From: Angelakisella sp. | Lineage (GTDB): Bacteria; Bacillota; Clostridia; Oscillospirales; Ruminococcaceae | Direction of reading: 5' to 3' | DNA length: 9,720 nucleotides | Assembly (NCBI GenBank): GCA_013316495.1 | Contig: WSMP01000011.1 | Location: 1-9,720 of the forward strand | In this document: one piece after another, positions 1-5,873 of the stretch | Layout: each line of letters begins with the position of its first letter | Position numbering within the stretch: the stretch's first letter is position 1 | Made by a program: the position numbers and the translations under genes | Notes under the pieces: generated by a model | The model's input: the letters and a program-made list of their open reading frames with translations, nothing else | Told to the model about the DNA's origin: nothing | The model's database searches: none

Positions 1-30
1 TCTTTTTCTTTTCGCGGGAAAAGAAAAAGA
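1..30. repeat. Perfect 13-bp inverted repeat at the window edge
   Basis: Positions 1-13 and 18-30 are perfect reverse complements (TCTTTTTCTTTTC / GAAAAGAAAAAGA) around a 4-nt loop GCGG. The right side continues as a purine-rich run to about position 43, so the palindrome may be longer with its left half outside the window. It lies beyond the arsR-like gene and could be part of a terminator or of a dispersed intergenic palindrome. The inverted repeat is seen directly; its role is inference. Confidence 0.7.
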
Positions 31-42
31 GGCAAAAAGAAA

Positions 43-103
43 AGCGGCCAAAGCTCTCGGTGCCGCAACCGATCTTCATCAAATTCTGCACGATTTGGCC
101 GCT
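43..103 (-). terminator. Candidate long-loop intrinsic terminator of the redox/arsR operon
   Basis: On the minus strand AGCGGCCAAA (103-94) pairs perfectly with TTTGGCCGCT (52-43) over 10 bp. The second arm is followed at once by a T-rich run (42 down to about 18). The 41-nt loop holds a smaller hairpin, TCGGT (57-61) with ACCGA (68-72). It lies about 85 nt past the arsR-like stop codon, as expected for the end of that operon. The large loop is unusual for an intrinsic terminator, so the function is a moderate inference. Confidence 0.5.
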
Positions 104-106
104 CTT

Positions 107-136
107 TTCCGAAGGGAAACCGCCCTCCTCTCGGAA
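107..136. repeat. Bulged stem-loop in the arsR downstream region
   Basis: TTCCGA (107-112) pairs with TCGGAA (131-136), and AGGG (113-116) pairs with CCCT (123-126), leaving CCTC (127-130) as a bulge and a 6-nt loop. There is no T-tract on either side, so it is probably not a terminator by itself. Together with the two neighbouring structures it fills the 187-bp gene-free left end of the window. Confidence 0.4.
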
Positions 137-187
137 GGTTTCTTCTAAATACCAGCTTCGGGACTATTGGCAACGTTTATACGCGCC

Positions 188-472
188 TTATTCCTCGCAA
201 TAGTATTCCTTAATAGCCCCCAGCAGAGCTGTCACCCGCTGGTCCTGGATTCGGTAAATGACATTCATCCCCTGCTTTTGAGATTCCAGGATACCTGCCG
301 TGCGCATCTGCCCCAGGTGCTGGGAAAGGGCGGAGGCGGTAATATGGGGGGTGGACCGGTGGAGCTCCCCCACTGCAAGCGGCCCCTGCATCAGCGCGCA
401 AAGAATCAGCAGCCGGTGCTCATTAGCCAGAATCTTCAAAAGCTCTGCAATCTTTTTCGCTTTTTCCTCCAT
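188..472 (-). CDS. ArsR-family winged-helix repressor, possible thiol/persulfide sensor
   Basis: A 94-residue ArsR/SmtB-type DNA-binding protein, the usual length for the family. The N-terminal helix and the segment LANEHRLLIL (residues 15-24) are typical. The recognition region is SALSQHL (47-53), followed by a wing with QGMNVIYRI (67-75). The metal-binding ELCVCDL motif of ArsR/CadC types is absent: that stretch reads GELHRSTPHI. The only cysteines are Cys25 and Cys92. Equivalent positions, 66 residues apart, form the reactive pair in the persulfide sensors SqrR and BigR; here they are 67 apart, with one extra residue visible before the recognition helix. The start ATG overlaps the stop codon of the upstream membrane-protein gene (TGATG), so translation is probably coupled. 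As the last gene of the operon it most likely autoregulates through the palindrome at 1276-1290. The family call is secure; sulfur sensing is inference. Confidence 0.9.
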   Translation of the reverse strand: MEEKAKKIAELLKILANEHRLLILCALMQGPLAVGELHRSTPHITASALSQHLGQMRTAGILESQKQGMNVIYRIQDQRVTALLGAIKEYYCEE

Positions 473-1044
473 CACTGAACATCCTCTTTCCCCTGTTTTA
501 ACTTGCAGATTCCCTGGGTCATAGTCCCCATGGGACAGTATACGCACCAGGAGCGGGGCCGGAAAAGCACCATCGTCAGCAGCCCCAGCACCGTGGAGGT
601 CATCATCACACCAAAGAAGCCAAAGGCGAACTGCGCAACCCACGGGGCCACCATCCCCACCTCCGCCCACTGCCAGGGGAGCTTGAAGGTCCACAGCAGC
701 GTCACCGACTGACGGAGGGGCGCGCCGGAAAAGACCATGTAGGTGCTGCGGAGCATCAGCCCGAACATCACCATAAAAAAGGCCAAAAAGCCGCCGCGGA
801 ACCACCGGCTCCGGAGGAAGCGGGGGGGCGGCGCATTCCGGGAAAACTTGCTGCCCAGCAGCCCCAGCAGCTGGCCACGTCCACAGAAGCGGTTGCAATA
901 GGTCTTGTTCCCGCCAACGATTGCCATCAGCAGAGGGATACAGAAAAACACCATTCCCAGCCAAGCAAAAAGGATGTTGCAAACTCCCAAAACCCAATAC
1001 AGGAGCTCCGCAATCCAAAGGTAATCGTACCATTTCCGTTTCAT
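472..1044 (-). CDS. Membrane protein with NapH-like 4Fe-4S cysteine motifs
   Basis: A 190-residue integral membrane protein. Hydrophobic segments lie at roughly residues 9-28, 29-45, 84-104 and 138-162, giving about four helices. Two cysteine clusters flank the membrane segments: CNRFC (Cys50, Cys54) after helix 2, and CVYCPMGTMTQGIC (Cys167, Cys170, Cys180) near the C terminus. This resembles the NapH/polyferredoxin-type (4Fe-4S binding domain) membrane proteins that pass electrons between ferredoxins and membrane carriers. The start chosen is the ATG overlapping the upstream ferredoxin stop (ATGA), with GGAGG about 8 nt ahead. An in-frame extension to 1101 would run through the ferredoxin gene and is rejected. 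The partner enzyme is not in the window, so the acceptor is unknown. Electron transfer is inferred from the family and the neighbouring ferredoxin. Confidence 0.85.
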   Translation of the reverse strand: MKRKWYDYLWIAELLYWVLGVCNILFAWLGMVFFCIPLLMAIVGGNKTYCNRFCGRGQLLGLLGSKFSRNAPPPRFLRSRWFRGGFLAFFMVMFGLMLRSTYMVFSGAPLRQSVTLLWTFKLPWQWAEVGMVAPWVAQFAFGFFGVMMTSTVLGLLTMVLFRPRSWCVYCPMGTMTQGICKLKQGKEDVQ

Positions 1045-1247
1045 TTTACAGCCCTCCGTTGCACAATGGTGATGACATCTGCCGGGCAGATTTTGGCGCA
1101 CCGCCCGCAGCCAACGCAGGCATCGCTATTTACCTGGGCGGTTACCCCGGACGCAATGTGGATGGCCCCCCTGGGGCAAACCCGCAGACAGCTGCCGCAG
1201 GCCACACACTCCTTACCGATTTGAGCAAGTCTTGGTGATAATGTCAT
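1041..1247 (-). CDS. 2x[4Fe-4S] bacterial-type ferredoxin
   Basis: A 68-residue protein with two complete CxxCxxCxxxCP motifs: Cys14-17-20-24 (CVACGSCLRVCP) and Cys44-47-50-54 (CVGCGRCAKICP). This is the classic arrangement for two low-potential 4Fe-4S clusters. No signal peptide or membrane segment is present, so it is cytoplasmic and a likely soluble partner of the following membrane iron-sulfur protein, whose ATG overlaps its stop codon. It is the first gene of the operon. An AGGAGG site sits just before the ATG, and a promoter with a palindromic operator lies upstream (1276-1305). The C-terminal tail QRRAVK is basic. The donor and the final acceptor are not determined by the window. Confidence 0.93.
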   Translation of the reverse strand: MTLSPRLAQIGKECVACGSCLRVCPRGAIHIASGVTAQVNSDACVGCGRCAKICPADVITIVQRRAVK

Positions 1248-1275
1248 AGCGCCTCCTAAGTATTTAAGATATTTC

Positions 1276-1290
1276 TAATATACTATATTA
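1276..1290. promoter_or_regulatory. Operator-like 15-bp palindrome over the -10 box
   Basis: TAATATA-C-TATATTA is a perfect 7+1+7 palindrome centred on 1283. It covers the whole -10 hexamer of the redox-operon promoter and part of the spacer. AT-rich palindromes over the -10 are the usual binding sites of ArsR-family repressors, and an arsR-like gene is the third gene of this operon, so this is the natural autoregulatory site. Binding is inferred, not shown. Confidence 0.65.
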
Positions 1291-1305
1291 TTGGTAATTT
1301 GTCAA
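1277..1305 (-). promoter_or_regulatory. Sigma-A-like promoter of the ferredoxin-membrane protein-arsR operon
   Basis: On the minus strand a perfect -35 TTGACA (1305-1300) is separated by exactly 17 nt from a -10 TATATT (1282-1277). The predicted start of transcription is near 1270, giving a short leader of about 22 nt before the ferredoxin ATG with its AGGAGG site. Confidence 0.8.
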
Positions 1306-1322
1306 GGCGCCTAAAATAAAAT

Positions 1323-1348
1323 CCCCCGCTTCTATACAGAGGCGGGGG
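1323..1348 (-). terminator. Intrinsic terminator of the liv operon
   Basis: CCCCCGCTTC (1323-1332) pairs with GAGGCGGGGG (1339-1348) in a 10-bp stem with one G-U pair and a 6-nt loop. On the minus strand the stem is followed by ATTTTATTTTAG. It begins 5 nt after the GNAT stop codon and separates the liv operon from the promoter of the redox operon. The plus strand also has a TTTT run shortly after the stem, but no plus-strand gene needs it. Confidence 0.85.
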
Positions 1349-1353
1349 GCTTT

Positions 1354-1833
1354 TCATGCTTTTTGGTAGGCGATGCGGGGGGTTCCATCCTCGGCAAGGA
1401 TAGTCCCGCAAGGGATAAAGCCATTCTTCTCCAGAAGATGCCGCATAACGCGGTTATCCCGGTGGGTATCAATGCGAAGATTTTTCGTTTGCCCCTCGCA
1501 CCAGGCAAGGCACCGGGCCAGAACCCCCCGCTGGCTGCCATCGCTGGCAATGCGGTGAATAACACTGTAAGGCTCCAGATTCAGCCAGTGGCCGTCAATC
1601 GCCTCGTAGCTTGGCTCCGGCCCTTGAAAGAAGACAAAGGCTCCCACCAGCCTCTCCCCCGCCTCCAGGGCGTAGAGCCGCCCCAGGCGGATGTCCTCCT
1701 CCAGGGTTTCTTGGCTGGGACGATTATTCCCCCACTGGGTGGGATTGCCGCTGCGGCGCATGGCCTCCCTGGCGGCGGCATAGATACGCAGCAGCTCTGG
1801 CAGATCCTTGGGACACTCTAGCCGGACTTTCAT
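1354..1833 (-). CDS. GNAT-family N-acetyltransferase
   Basis: A 159-residue GNAT-fold protein, a normal length for a single domain. Visible features are the N-terminal strand MKVRLECPKDLPELL (1-15), the beta strands ending in LVGAFVFFQG (62-71), the acetyl-CoA-binding turn IASDGSQRGVLARCL (95-109; the canonical Q/RxxGxG/A is only partly kept as QRGVL), and a C-terminal block NLRIDTHRDN...LLEKNGFIPCG (118-143) typical of this clostridial subgroup. The acceptor substrate cannot be read from sequence. The start at 1833 is chosen because AGGAGGG lies 7 nt upstream and the protein then begins with the usual GNAT strand. An ATG at 1857 overlapping the livF stop would add eight residues but has a poorly spaced ribosome site. 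It is the last gene before the terminator and appears co-transcribed with the liv genes; a functional link is not established. Confidence 0.85.
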   Translation of the reverse strand: MKVRLECPKDLPELLRIYAAAREAMRRSGNPTQWGNNRPSQETLEEDIRLGRLYALEAGERLVGAFVFFQGPEPSYEAIDGHWLNLEPYSVIHRIASDGSQRGVLARCLAWCEGQTKNLRIDTHRDNRVMRHLLEKNGFIPCGTILAEDGTPRIAYQKA

Positions 1834-1840
1834 GGGGGCT

Positions 1841-1847
1841 CCCTCCT
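1841..1847 (-). promoter_or_regulatory. Ribosome binding site deciding the GNAT start
   Basis: AGGAGGG (1847-1841, minus strand) lies 7 nt before the ATG at 1833. This favours that start over the in-frame ATG at 1857, whose nearest AGGAGG is 13 nt away inside livF. Confidence 0.6.
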
Positions 1848-1853
1848 GGCCAC

Positions 1854-2552
1854 TCATTTACCCAGATAGGCCTCCTGGATGCTTTTATCCTCCAGGAGGG
1901 TCTTGCCATCGCCGGAACGGGTGATGGAGCCGGTCTCCATCACATAGCCGATGTCCGCCGCGTGAAGGGCCATGTTAGCGTTCTGCTCAATAAGCAGCAC
2001 CGTCACGCCCTCTTCGTTGATTTTGCGGATAATCGCAAAAATCTGCTGCACCACAATCGGCGCCAGGCCCAGGGAGGGTTCGTCCATCATCACCAGCTTG
2101 GGACGGCTCATAAGGGCCCGGCCCACCGCCAGCATCTGCTGCTCGCCGCCGGAGAGGGTCCCTGCCGCCTGCCAGTGCCGTTCCTTCAACCGTGGAAAGA
2201 GGCTGTAGACCCATTCCAGGTCGCTCTTTAAATCGTCCTTGCGCAGGTATGCCCCAATGCGCAGGTTTTCCTCCACCGTCAGGTCCGGGAAGACCCGCCG
2301 GCCCTCCGGCACCAGGGTTACGCCCTTGGCTACAATTTCCGCCGTGGTCTTGCCGCGCAGCTCCTCGCCCTTATAAAGGATAGAGCCCCCTGCGGCCGGC
2401 ACCAGGCCGATAATGGAGCGCAGGGTGGTGGATTTCCCTGCCCCGTTGGCTCCAATGAGGGTGACGATTTTCCCTTCCGGCACCTCGAAGGAGACGTCCC
2501 GCACCGCCTGGATGCCGCCGTAGCTCACATGGAGATTCTGAATTTTAAGCAT
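1854..2552 (-). CDS. livF: Branched-chain amino acid-type ABC transporter ATPase LivF
   Basis: A 232-residue ABC ATPase of the HAAT (Liv) family. It has Walker A GANGAGKS (34-41), the LivF-type VPEGRRVFPDLTVEENL segment (81-97) in the Q-loop region, ABC signature LSGGEQQ (133-139) and Walker B LVMMDEP (153-159). The switch position reads LLIEQN (187-191), with Gln in place of the usual His, as is common in LivF. It forms a heterodimer with LivG on the cytoplasmic face and powers LivHM. The start is the ATG at 2552, giving the family-typical N terminus MLKIQNLHVSYGG and an 8-nt overlap with the end of livG. A longer in-frame extension would lie inside livG. The fit to LivF is very good; substrate specificity cannot be told from the ATPase. 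Confidence 0.93.
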   Translation of the reverse strand: MLKIQNLHVSYGGIQAVRDVSFEVPEGKIVTLIGANGAGKSTTLRSIIGLVPAAGGSILYKGEELRGKTTAEIVAKGVTLVPEGRRVFPDLTVEENLRIGAYLRKDDLKSDLEWVYSLFPRLKERHWQAAGTLSGGEQQMLAVGRALMSRPKLVMMDEPSLGLAPIVVQQIFAIIRKINEEGVTVLLIEQNANMALHAADIGYVMETGSITRSGDGKTLLEDKSIQEAYLGK

Positions 2553-3387
2553 TGTCAGCCACCCCCAAATACGCTTTGATGACCTCCGGATTGTTTTGGA
2601 CCTCCTTGGCGCTCCCCTGGGCGATGAGCTTTCCAAAATCCAGCACGTAGATTCGCTGGGAAATCTGCATCACCAGGTCCATGTGGTGCTCAATCATAAA
2701 CACCGAAAGGTGGTACTGGTCCTTGATCTGCACAATAAAATCAGTAAGCTCCTGGGTCTCCTGGGGGTTCATCCCCGCCGCTGGTTCGTCCAGCAGCAGC
2801 AGGGTGGGGTCGGTCGCCAGGGCGCGGGCAATCTCCACCCGCCGCTGGAGGCCATAGGGCAGCGAGGAAGCGATTTCGTCCCGCAGGTGGGCCATTCCCT
2901 GGAGCTCCAAAAGCTCCATCGCCTCCCGGCGCATCCGCTCCTCCTCCTTGCGGTTCAGGCGAAAGGTGGCGGAAAAGACATTCTGCTTGGCCCGCATGTG
3001 TTTCGCGATGAGAACATTTTCAAAGACGGTCAAATTGCCGAAAAGGCGGATATTCTGGAAGGTGCGGGCGATGCCCAGCTGGGTGATTTGGTCCGGGGTC
3101 TTCACCATCGCGCTCTGATAAAGCCCGGCGTTCTCCCCGGCGTACTGGGTGCGCATCTTCCCCTTGGGAAAATTCTGGAGAATGGTCTCCCCATGGAAGG
3201 AGACGAGACCGTTGGTGGGCTCGTACACCCCGGTGATGCAGTTAAAAGCGGTGGTCTTCCCCGCCCCGTTGGGGCCGATGAGGGCCACAATCTCCCCCTG
3301 GTTCACATCCAGGGTGAGGTTATTCACCGCCACCACGCCGCCGAACTGCATGGTGATATTTTCCACATGAAGCACGTTTTCGCTCAT
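2545..3387 (-). CDS. livG: Branched-chain amino acid-type ABC transporter ATPase LivG
   Basis: A 280-residue ABC ATPase. It has Walker A GPNGAGKT (38-45), Q-loop TFQNIRLF (109-116), the LivG-type signature LPYGLQRR (176-183), Walker B LLLLDEP (196-202) and switch His234 (MIEHHMD). It is longer than the roughly 255 residues of E. coli LivG, mainly through extra sequence at about residues 73-100, between the beta strands after Walker A and the Q-loop. The start ATG at 3387 overlaps the livM stop codon (ATGA) and has GGAGGTG a few nt upstream. The reading frame is open further upstream only as the antisense-like shadow of livM. It pairs with LivF. Confidence 0.93.
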   Translation of the reverse strand: MSENVLHVENITMQFGGVVAVNNLTLDVNQGEIVALIGPNGAGKTTAFNCITGVYEPTNGLVSFHGETILQNFPKGKMRTQYAGENAGLYQSAMVKTPDQITQLGIARTFQNIRLFGNLTVFENVLIAKHMRAKQNVFSATFRLNRKEEERMRREAMELLELQGMAHLRDEIASSLPYGLQRRVEIARALATDPTLLLLDEPAAGMNPQETQELTDFIVQIKDQYHLSVFMIEHHMDLVMQISQRIYVLDFGKLIAQGSAKEVQNNPEVIKAYLGVADNA

Positions 3388-4433
3388 TGCTGCACCTCCC
3401 CCTTCTTTTTCTCCCTTCGCTTCTGAAACAGCTCCCGGTCCCCCATAATGCCCCTGCGGTAGAAGAGCACCATAATCATAATGACCACCGAGAAAACCAC
3501 CATCCGGAATCCGGAACGGAGGAAGGGGATTTGGAAGGAGCCAAAGTACAGCTCGGTATCCAAAAAGCGCAGCCACCACTCGCTGCAGGCCACAAAGAGG
3601 AAGGAGGCGATAACGCTGCCGCTGATGGAGCCGATGCCGCCGATGACCACAATCAGAAGGATTTCGTAGGTCATGGAGGATTTAAAGGCGCTGGCCTGCA
3701 CAGTGGACTGGAACATTGCCAGCAGCGCCCCGGAGATGCCGGCAAAGAAGGAACTGATGGTAAAGGCCATCTCCTTGTGCTTAAAGAGGTTCACCCCCAT
3801 GGCCTCGGCGGCAATCTCATCATCCCGGATGGCTTTAAAAGCCCGGCCGTAGGAGGAGTTGATAAGCAGAAGGATGACGGCGATGCACACCCCCGCTACC
3901 GCAAAGGGAAAGAGCACCGAGTTGAACTTGGGGTAGGATTTTAGCATATTGGAGCCGTTGGTGATGGGTCCCAGCTTTTCGTACTGAATCACCGCCCGGA
4001 TAATCTCTGCAAAGCCCAGGGTGGCAATCGCCAGGTAGTCGCTTTTAAGTTTCAGCACCGGCAGGCCGATGAGGGCGGCGAAGGCGGCCGCAGCCAGCCC
4101 CGCCAGGAGAATCGCCACCGGCACCGGCAGGGTAAAGCCGATAGCGTGGTCATAGTACTGGTAGACCACGGGCTTCATCTCCACCGGGATGGTAAAGATG
4201 GCGTAGGTGTAGGCACCGATGAGCATAAAGCCCGCCTGCCCCAGGGAAAAAAGGCCGGTAAAGCCGTTGAGGAGGTTCATGGAGGCCGCCACCAGGGCGT
4301 AGATGGCACCCTTTTTGAGCACCACAAACAGGATAGAGGAGGCGGGGACCACCCGCTCCAGCACAAAAAGGCCCACGAAAAGGACAAGGACGAGAGCCGC
4401 CGGAAGTATCGCTTCTTTCTTTACATTTTTCAT
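3384..4433 (-). CDS. livM: Branched-chain amino acid-type ABC transporter permease LivM
   Basis: A 349-residue polytopic membrane protein of the LivHM permease family. An N-terminal helix covers about residues 8-26. It is followed by the conserved segment GAIYALVAASMNLLNGFTGLFSLGQ (42-66) and about nine further hydrophobic stretches. The cytoplasmic EAA-type coupling loop is GRAFKAIRDDEIAAEAMGVN (196-215), and the family-typical IVVIGGIGSISGSVIA lies at 261-276. The C terminus is strongly basic (QKRREKKKGEVQQ). The start at 4433 is preferred because AAGGTG lies 7 nt upstream and only 4 nt separate it from the livH stop. An ATG at 4466 would overlap livH and add a charged leader. It forms the channel with LivH. 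Confidence 0.92.
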   Translation of the reverse strand: MKNVKKEAILPAALVLVLFVGLFVLERVVPASSILFVVLKKGAIYALVAASMNLLNGFTGLFSLGQAGFMLIGAYTYAIFTIPVEMKPVVYQYYDHAIGFTLPVPVAILLAGLAAAAFAALIGLPVLKLKSDYLAIATLGFAEIIRAVIQYEKLGPITNGSNMLKSYPKFNSVLFPFAVAGVCIAVILLLINSSYGRAFKAIRDDEIAAEAMGVNLFKHKEMAFTISSFFAGISGALLAMFQSTVQASAFKSSMTYEILLIVVIGGIGSISGSVIASFLFVACSEWWLRFLDTELYFGSFQIPFLRSGFRMVVFSVVIMIMVLFYRRGIMGDRELFQKRREKKKGEVQQ

Positions 4434-4437
4434 ACGC

Positions 4438-5322
4438 TCACACCTTCTCTGTCGCTTTTTCGCCAAACAGGCCGGTGGGCCGCACCACCAGCACCAAAAT
4501 CAGCAGTACAAAGGTGAAGGCGTCGCTGAAGGTGGGGTAGCCCATGGACTTGATGATATTTTCGCAGATGCCGATAATAAAAGCCCCTATCACCGCGCCG
4601 GGGATGCTGCCGATGCCGCCGAACACCGCCGCCACAAAGGCCTTCAGGCCGGGCATAGCGCCGATGGTGGGGGTGACGGTGGGGTACTTGGAAAAGAACA
4701 ACAGGGAGCCCACCCCCGCCAAAAAGGAACCGATGACAAAGGTCATGCTGATGACCCCATTGATGTTGATGCCCATCAGCTGGGCGGTCTCAAAGTCCTT
4801 GGACACCGCCCGCATAGCCATACCGATTTTGGTGTACCGGATAAGGGCCACCAGACCGATGACCAGGGCCAGGGTGAGGACCGGGGTGAGAAGGGTGACA
4901 CGGGAGGTAGCCACCCCGGCAAAGTTTACATTGTCCCCAATCCAAGGGATGGTGGGGTACTTTTGGGGCAGGCCCCCGGTGTAGTAGGTGGCGAAGTTTT
5001 GCAATAGATAGCTGACGCCGATGGCCGAAATCATAATGGACATCCGGGGAGCGGTGCGCAGGGGCTTATAGGCCACCCGCTCCACCAGTACCCCCAGGGC
5101 CACCGTCAAAAGCAGCACTGCCGGGATGGAGATATACACCGGCATGGTGGCGGAAAGATAGACCATAAAAAAGCCCGCCATCATGAAGATATCCCCGTGG
5201 GCAAAGTTGATGAGCCGCAGGATACCATACACCATGGTGTAGCCGATGGCGATAAGGGCATACTGGCCGCCTACCGAAACACCGGTGAGAAGCTGCTGCA
5301 GAACATAGGACACAGAATCCAT
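4438..5322 (-). CDS. livH: Branched-chain amino acid-type ABC transporter permease LivH
   Basis: A 294-residue LivH-type permease. The family signature VGGQYALIAIGYTMVYGILR (17-36) leads into INFAHGDIFM (38-47). The coupling loop is GMAMRAVSKDFETAQLMGIN (167-186), and the C-terminal family block VAAVFGGIGSIPGAVIGA (230-247) ends in RPTGLFGEK. About eight membrane helices are evident. The start is the ATG at 5322, with GGAGGT 12 nt upstream. The alternative GTG at 5334 is only one base past the GGAGG core and is less likely, although the ATG spacing is longer than ideal. A 65-nt spacer with a stem-loop separates it from the upstream small gene. Confidence 0.92.
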   Translation of the reverse strand: MDSVSYVLQQLLTGVSVGGQYALIAIGYTMVYGILRLINFAHGDIFMMAGFFMVYLSATMPVYISIPAVLLLTVALGVLVERVAYKPLRTAPRMSIMISAIGVSYLLQNFATYYTGGLPQKYPTIPWIGDNVNFAGVATSRVTLLTPVLTLALVIGLVALIRYTKIGMAMRAVSKDFETAQLMGININGVISMTFVIGSFLAGVGSLLFFSKYPTVTPTIGAMPGLKAFVAAVFGGIGSIPGAVIGAFIIGICENIIKSMGYPTFSDAFTFVLLILVLVVRPTGLFGEKATEKV

Positions 5323-5352
5323 AGAGTAAAACACACCTCCAAGGCTCAGGGA

Positions 5353-5382
5353 GCGGCGGGAAGGAGCCTCCTGCCGGGCCGC
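5353..5382 (-). other. Intercistronic stem-loop upstream of livH
   Basis: The arms GCGGC (5353-5357) and GCCGC (5378-5382) enclose a second, imperfectly continuous pairing centred on AGGAGGCTCCT. No T-tract follows, so readthrough into livH is expected. It may affect mRNA stability or livH translation. The pairing was drawn by eye. Confidence 0.35.
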
Positions 5383-5387
5383 ACCTT

Positions 5388-5771
5388 TTATTGGGACAGC
5401 TGGTTGTCGTAATTTTCGGGGTAGCGCTCGTAGGCTTCAAAGGGGCGGGGATTCTTTTCCAGCAGAGCGGTAATCGTTTCCGCCAGGACCATGGTAAAAA
5501 CGGCCGCCTCCGGGGCCGCTCCCTCTTTGTTCATGGCAAGGATGCCCCCCAGCAAAAGCTCGTTTAAGTCCGCCAGAAGCAGCTGCGGAAGGACCGGCCG
5601 GTGGAACTCCTCTTCCAAAACCCGCAGGCAGGCGATGACCTCCTCAAAACCCCGCCGGAGCTCCTCCCTCTTCCCCGTCTTGTACCGCAGGGCAAACCGG
5701 TACCCCTCCACAAAGGCCCCCATCCGCCCGCTGTGCAGTGCCAGCAGGTGATGCGCCTCCTCTTTTTCCAT
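5388..5771 (-). CDS. Hypothetical small helical protein inside the liv operon
   Basis: A 127-residue protein that I do not recognise. It has no signal peptide, no membrane helix, no cysteine cluster (a single Cys48) and no nucleotide-binding motif. It looks largely alpha-helical and soluble. An N-terminal acidic/His segment MEKEEAHHLL is followed by a basic amphipathic stretch (about 22-40, RFALRYKTGKREELRR), a helix with EEVIACLRVLEEEF (43-56), a Leu-rich helix LPQLLLADLNELLLGGILAM (61-80), a second hydrophobic helix (87-104) and a Tyr/Asn-rich tail (FEAYERYPENYDNQLSQ). The start at 5771 is supported by AGGAGGTGG with about 7 nt spacing before the ATG; an extension to 5843 would cross the stem-loop after the binding-protein gene. 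It lies between the binding-protein and permease genes, so a role linked to the transporter is possible but unproven. Confidence 0.75.
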   Translation of the reverse strand: MEKEEAHHLLALHSGRMGAFVEGYRFALRYKTGKREELRRGFEEVIACLRVLEEEFHRPVLPQLLLADLNELLLGGILAMNKEGAAPEAAVFTMVLAETITALLEKNPRPFEAYERYPENYDNQLSQ

Positions 5772-5812
5772 GGGACCACCTCCTGGGCAAAGGAATGGCT
5801 GGATAGGGAAAG

Positions 5813-5850
5813 GGACGCGGCGGGGGGCAGGCTCGCTCCCCACCGCGTCC
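5813..5850 (-). other. Long stem-loop between the binding-protein gene and the rest of the liv operon
   Basis: GGACGCGG (5813-5820) pairs with CCGCGTCC (5843-5850). After one mismatch, 5822-5828 pairs with 5835-5841 (one G-U), leaving a 6-nt loop. This gives 15 paired positions, mostly G-C, starting about 24 nt after the binding-protein stop codon. The following sequence on the minus strand is CCTTTCCCTATCC, not a clear T-tract. Such elements often protect the upstream message or cause partial termination, which would raise binding-protein levels over permease levels. The structure is clear; the effect is inference. Confidence 0.65.
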
Positions 5851-5873
5851 TTTGTTGGGACTTGGGGTGGATT

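Noticed and set aside
473..1033. Upstream extension of the arsR-like frame to 281 residues
   Set aside because: The added part reads across the membrane iron-sulfur protein in another frame; the ATG at 472 overlaps that gene's stop and yields a standard 94-residue ArsR.
2596..3426. Plus-strand open frame of 276 codons
   Set aside because: Antisense shadow of livG, His/Leu/Gly-rich, without family features.
3388..3579. Longer livG start
   Set aside because: It would overlap livM by about 200 nt; the ATG at 3387 has a good ribosome site and the family-typical N terminus.
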